Part shown: in pieces, positions 25,063-25,279 of the stretch
Position numbering within the stretch: the first letter of the stretch is position 1
Layout of the letters: every line of letters starts with the position of its first letter
Assembly (NCBI GenBank): GCA_002713605.1
Contig: PATL01000033.1
Coordinates: forward strand, 1 to 25,279
Length of the DNA: 25,279 nt
Reading direction: 5' to 3'
DNA from: a bacterium
Lineage (GTDB): Bacteria > Actinomycetota > Acidimicrobiia > Acidimicrobiales > UBA8592
Translations under genes and position numbers: made by a program
The notes under the pieces: model-generated
Seen by the model: only the letters and a program-made list of their open reading frames with translations
Database searches by the model: none
Told to the model about the DNA's origin: nothing

Positions 25063-25279
25063 TTAACTTGCGGCTGTTCTGTGCCTTCGTAAGCCAATTA
25101 CGGGGGTTGTGGGTGCAAATCCAGCTTCAGCACGTTCTATCTCTGATTCGCCTCCCCAGAAGCCAAGTTCTTTTTGCTGGCGTGCATAGGTTTGGCAGTC
25201 AGCAAGAACTTCGCACTCAAAGCAAACTTTTCGAGCACGATTCTCACGTCGTTCTCTAGCAGCCGGCCTTTCGCCTGGA
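25063..25279 (-). CDS. WhiB-family iron-sulfur transcriptional regulator, 5' end beyond the window
   Basis: Seventy-one codons plus stop are visible; the start and the first Fe-S cysteine lie past the right edge. The translation begins PGERPAARERRENRARKVC and continues CEVLADCQTYARQQKELGF, then WGGESEIERAE. This gives three of the four cluster cysteines as C-x2-C-x5-C, followed by the G-[IVFL]-W-G-G turn that contacts sigma factor. The basic tail (GLRRHRTAAS) is the expected DNA-binding end. WhiB proteins bind a 4Fe-4S cluster and tune transcription with the primary sigma factor; they are confined to Actinobacteria and their phages. The paralogue type cannot be set from this fragment. Confidence 0.92.
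   Translation of the reverse strand, partial: PGERPAARERRENRARKVCFECEVLADCQTYARQQKELGFWGGESEIERAEAGFAPTTPVIGLRRHRTAAS

Overview
The window looks like a piece of chromosome from an actinobacterium with an AT-leaning genome (GC in the low forties by eye, not computed). A marine or freshwater member of the Acidimicrobiia is the closest guess. The clues are a partial WhiB-family iron-sulfur regulator at the right edge (an Actinobacteria-specific family), a partial luciferase-like oxidoreductase of the flavin/F420 class at the left edge, and a heterodimeric methylmalonyl-CoA mutase with its MeaB GTPase. No rRNA, tRNA, CRISPR array, transposase or phage gene was seen. Gene density is very high: the longest non-coding gap is about 190 bases, upstream of nrdA.

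Layout, left to right. (1) 1-1879, minus strand: an acyl-CoA dehydrogenase overlapping a luciferase-like monooxygenase that runs off the left edge. (2) 2010-5153, plus: valyl-tRNA synthetase with an unusual insertion. (3) 5162-6259, minus: a MscS-type mechanosensitive channel, tail-to-tail with valS. (4) 6363-9841, plus: a molybdate module. It holds a HTH-TOBE regulator preceded by a perfect 9+9 bp inverted repeat, then modA, modB and modC with 4-base ATGA overlaps, then a small RraA-like protein 2 bases downstream. (5) 10032-13707, plus: nrdA-nrdB, a class Ia ribonucleotide reductase. Its leader carries a TTGACA promoter overlapping a 14-bp tandem repeat, and a perfect 12-bp GAAA-loop terminator closes the unit. 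(6) 13771-18454, minus: mutA-mutB-meaB, which converts methylmalonyl-CoA to succinyl-CoA and protects the mutase. (7) 18563-23273, plus: a small cyclic-nucleotide-binding protein, a 973-residue cytochrome P450 fused to an ABC1/UbiB-type kinase-like domain, an FKBP prolyl isomerase and a short-chain dehydrogenase. (8) 23282-25279, minus: a TesB-like thioesterase, an alpha/beta hydrolase and the partial WhiB gene.

The metabolic theme is acyl-CoA and small-acid turnover (acyl-CoA dehydrogenase, methylmalonyl-CoA mutase, thioesterase, dehydrogenase) next to housekeeping genes. The most unusual item is the P450-UbiB fusion at 19059-21980. Both halves keep most signature residues, but the P450 meander region and the UbiB KxGQ motif deviate from their families. 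It is the best candidate here for an undescribed system, and its substrate is unknown.
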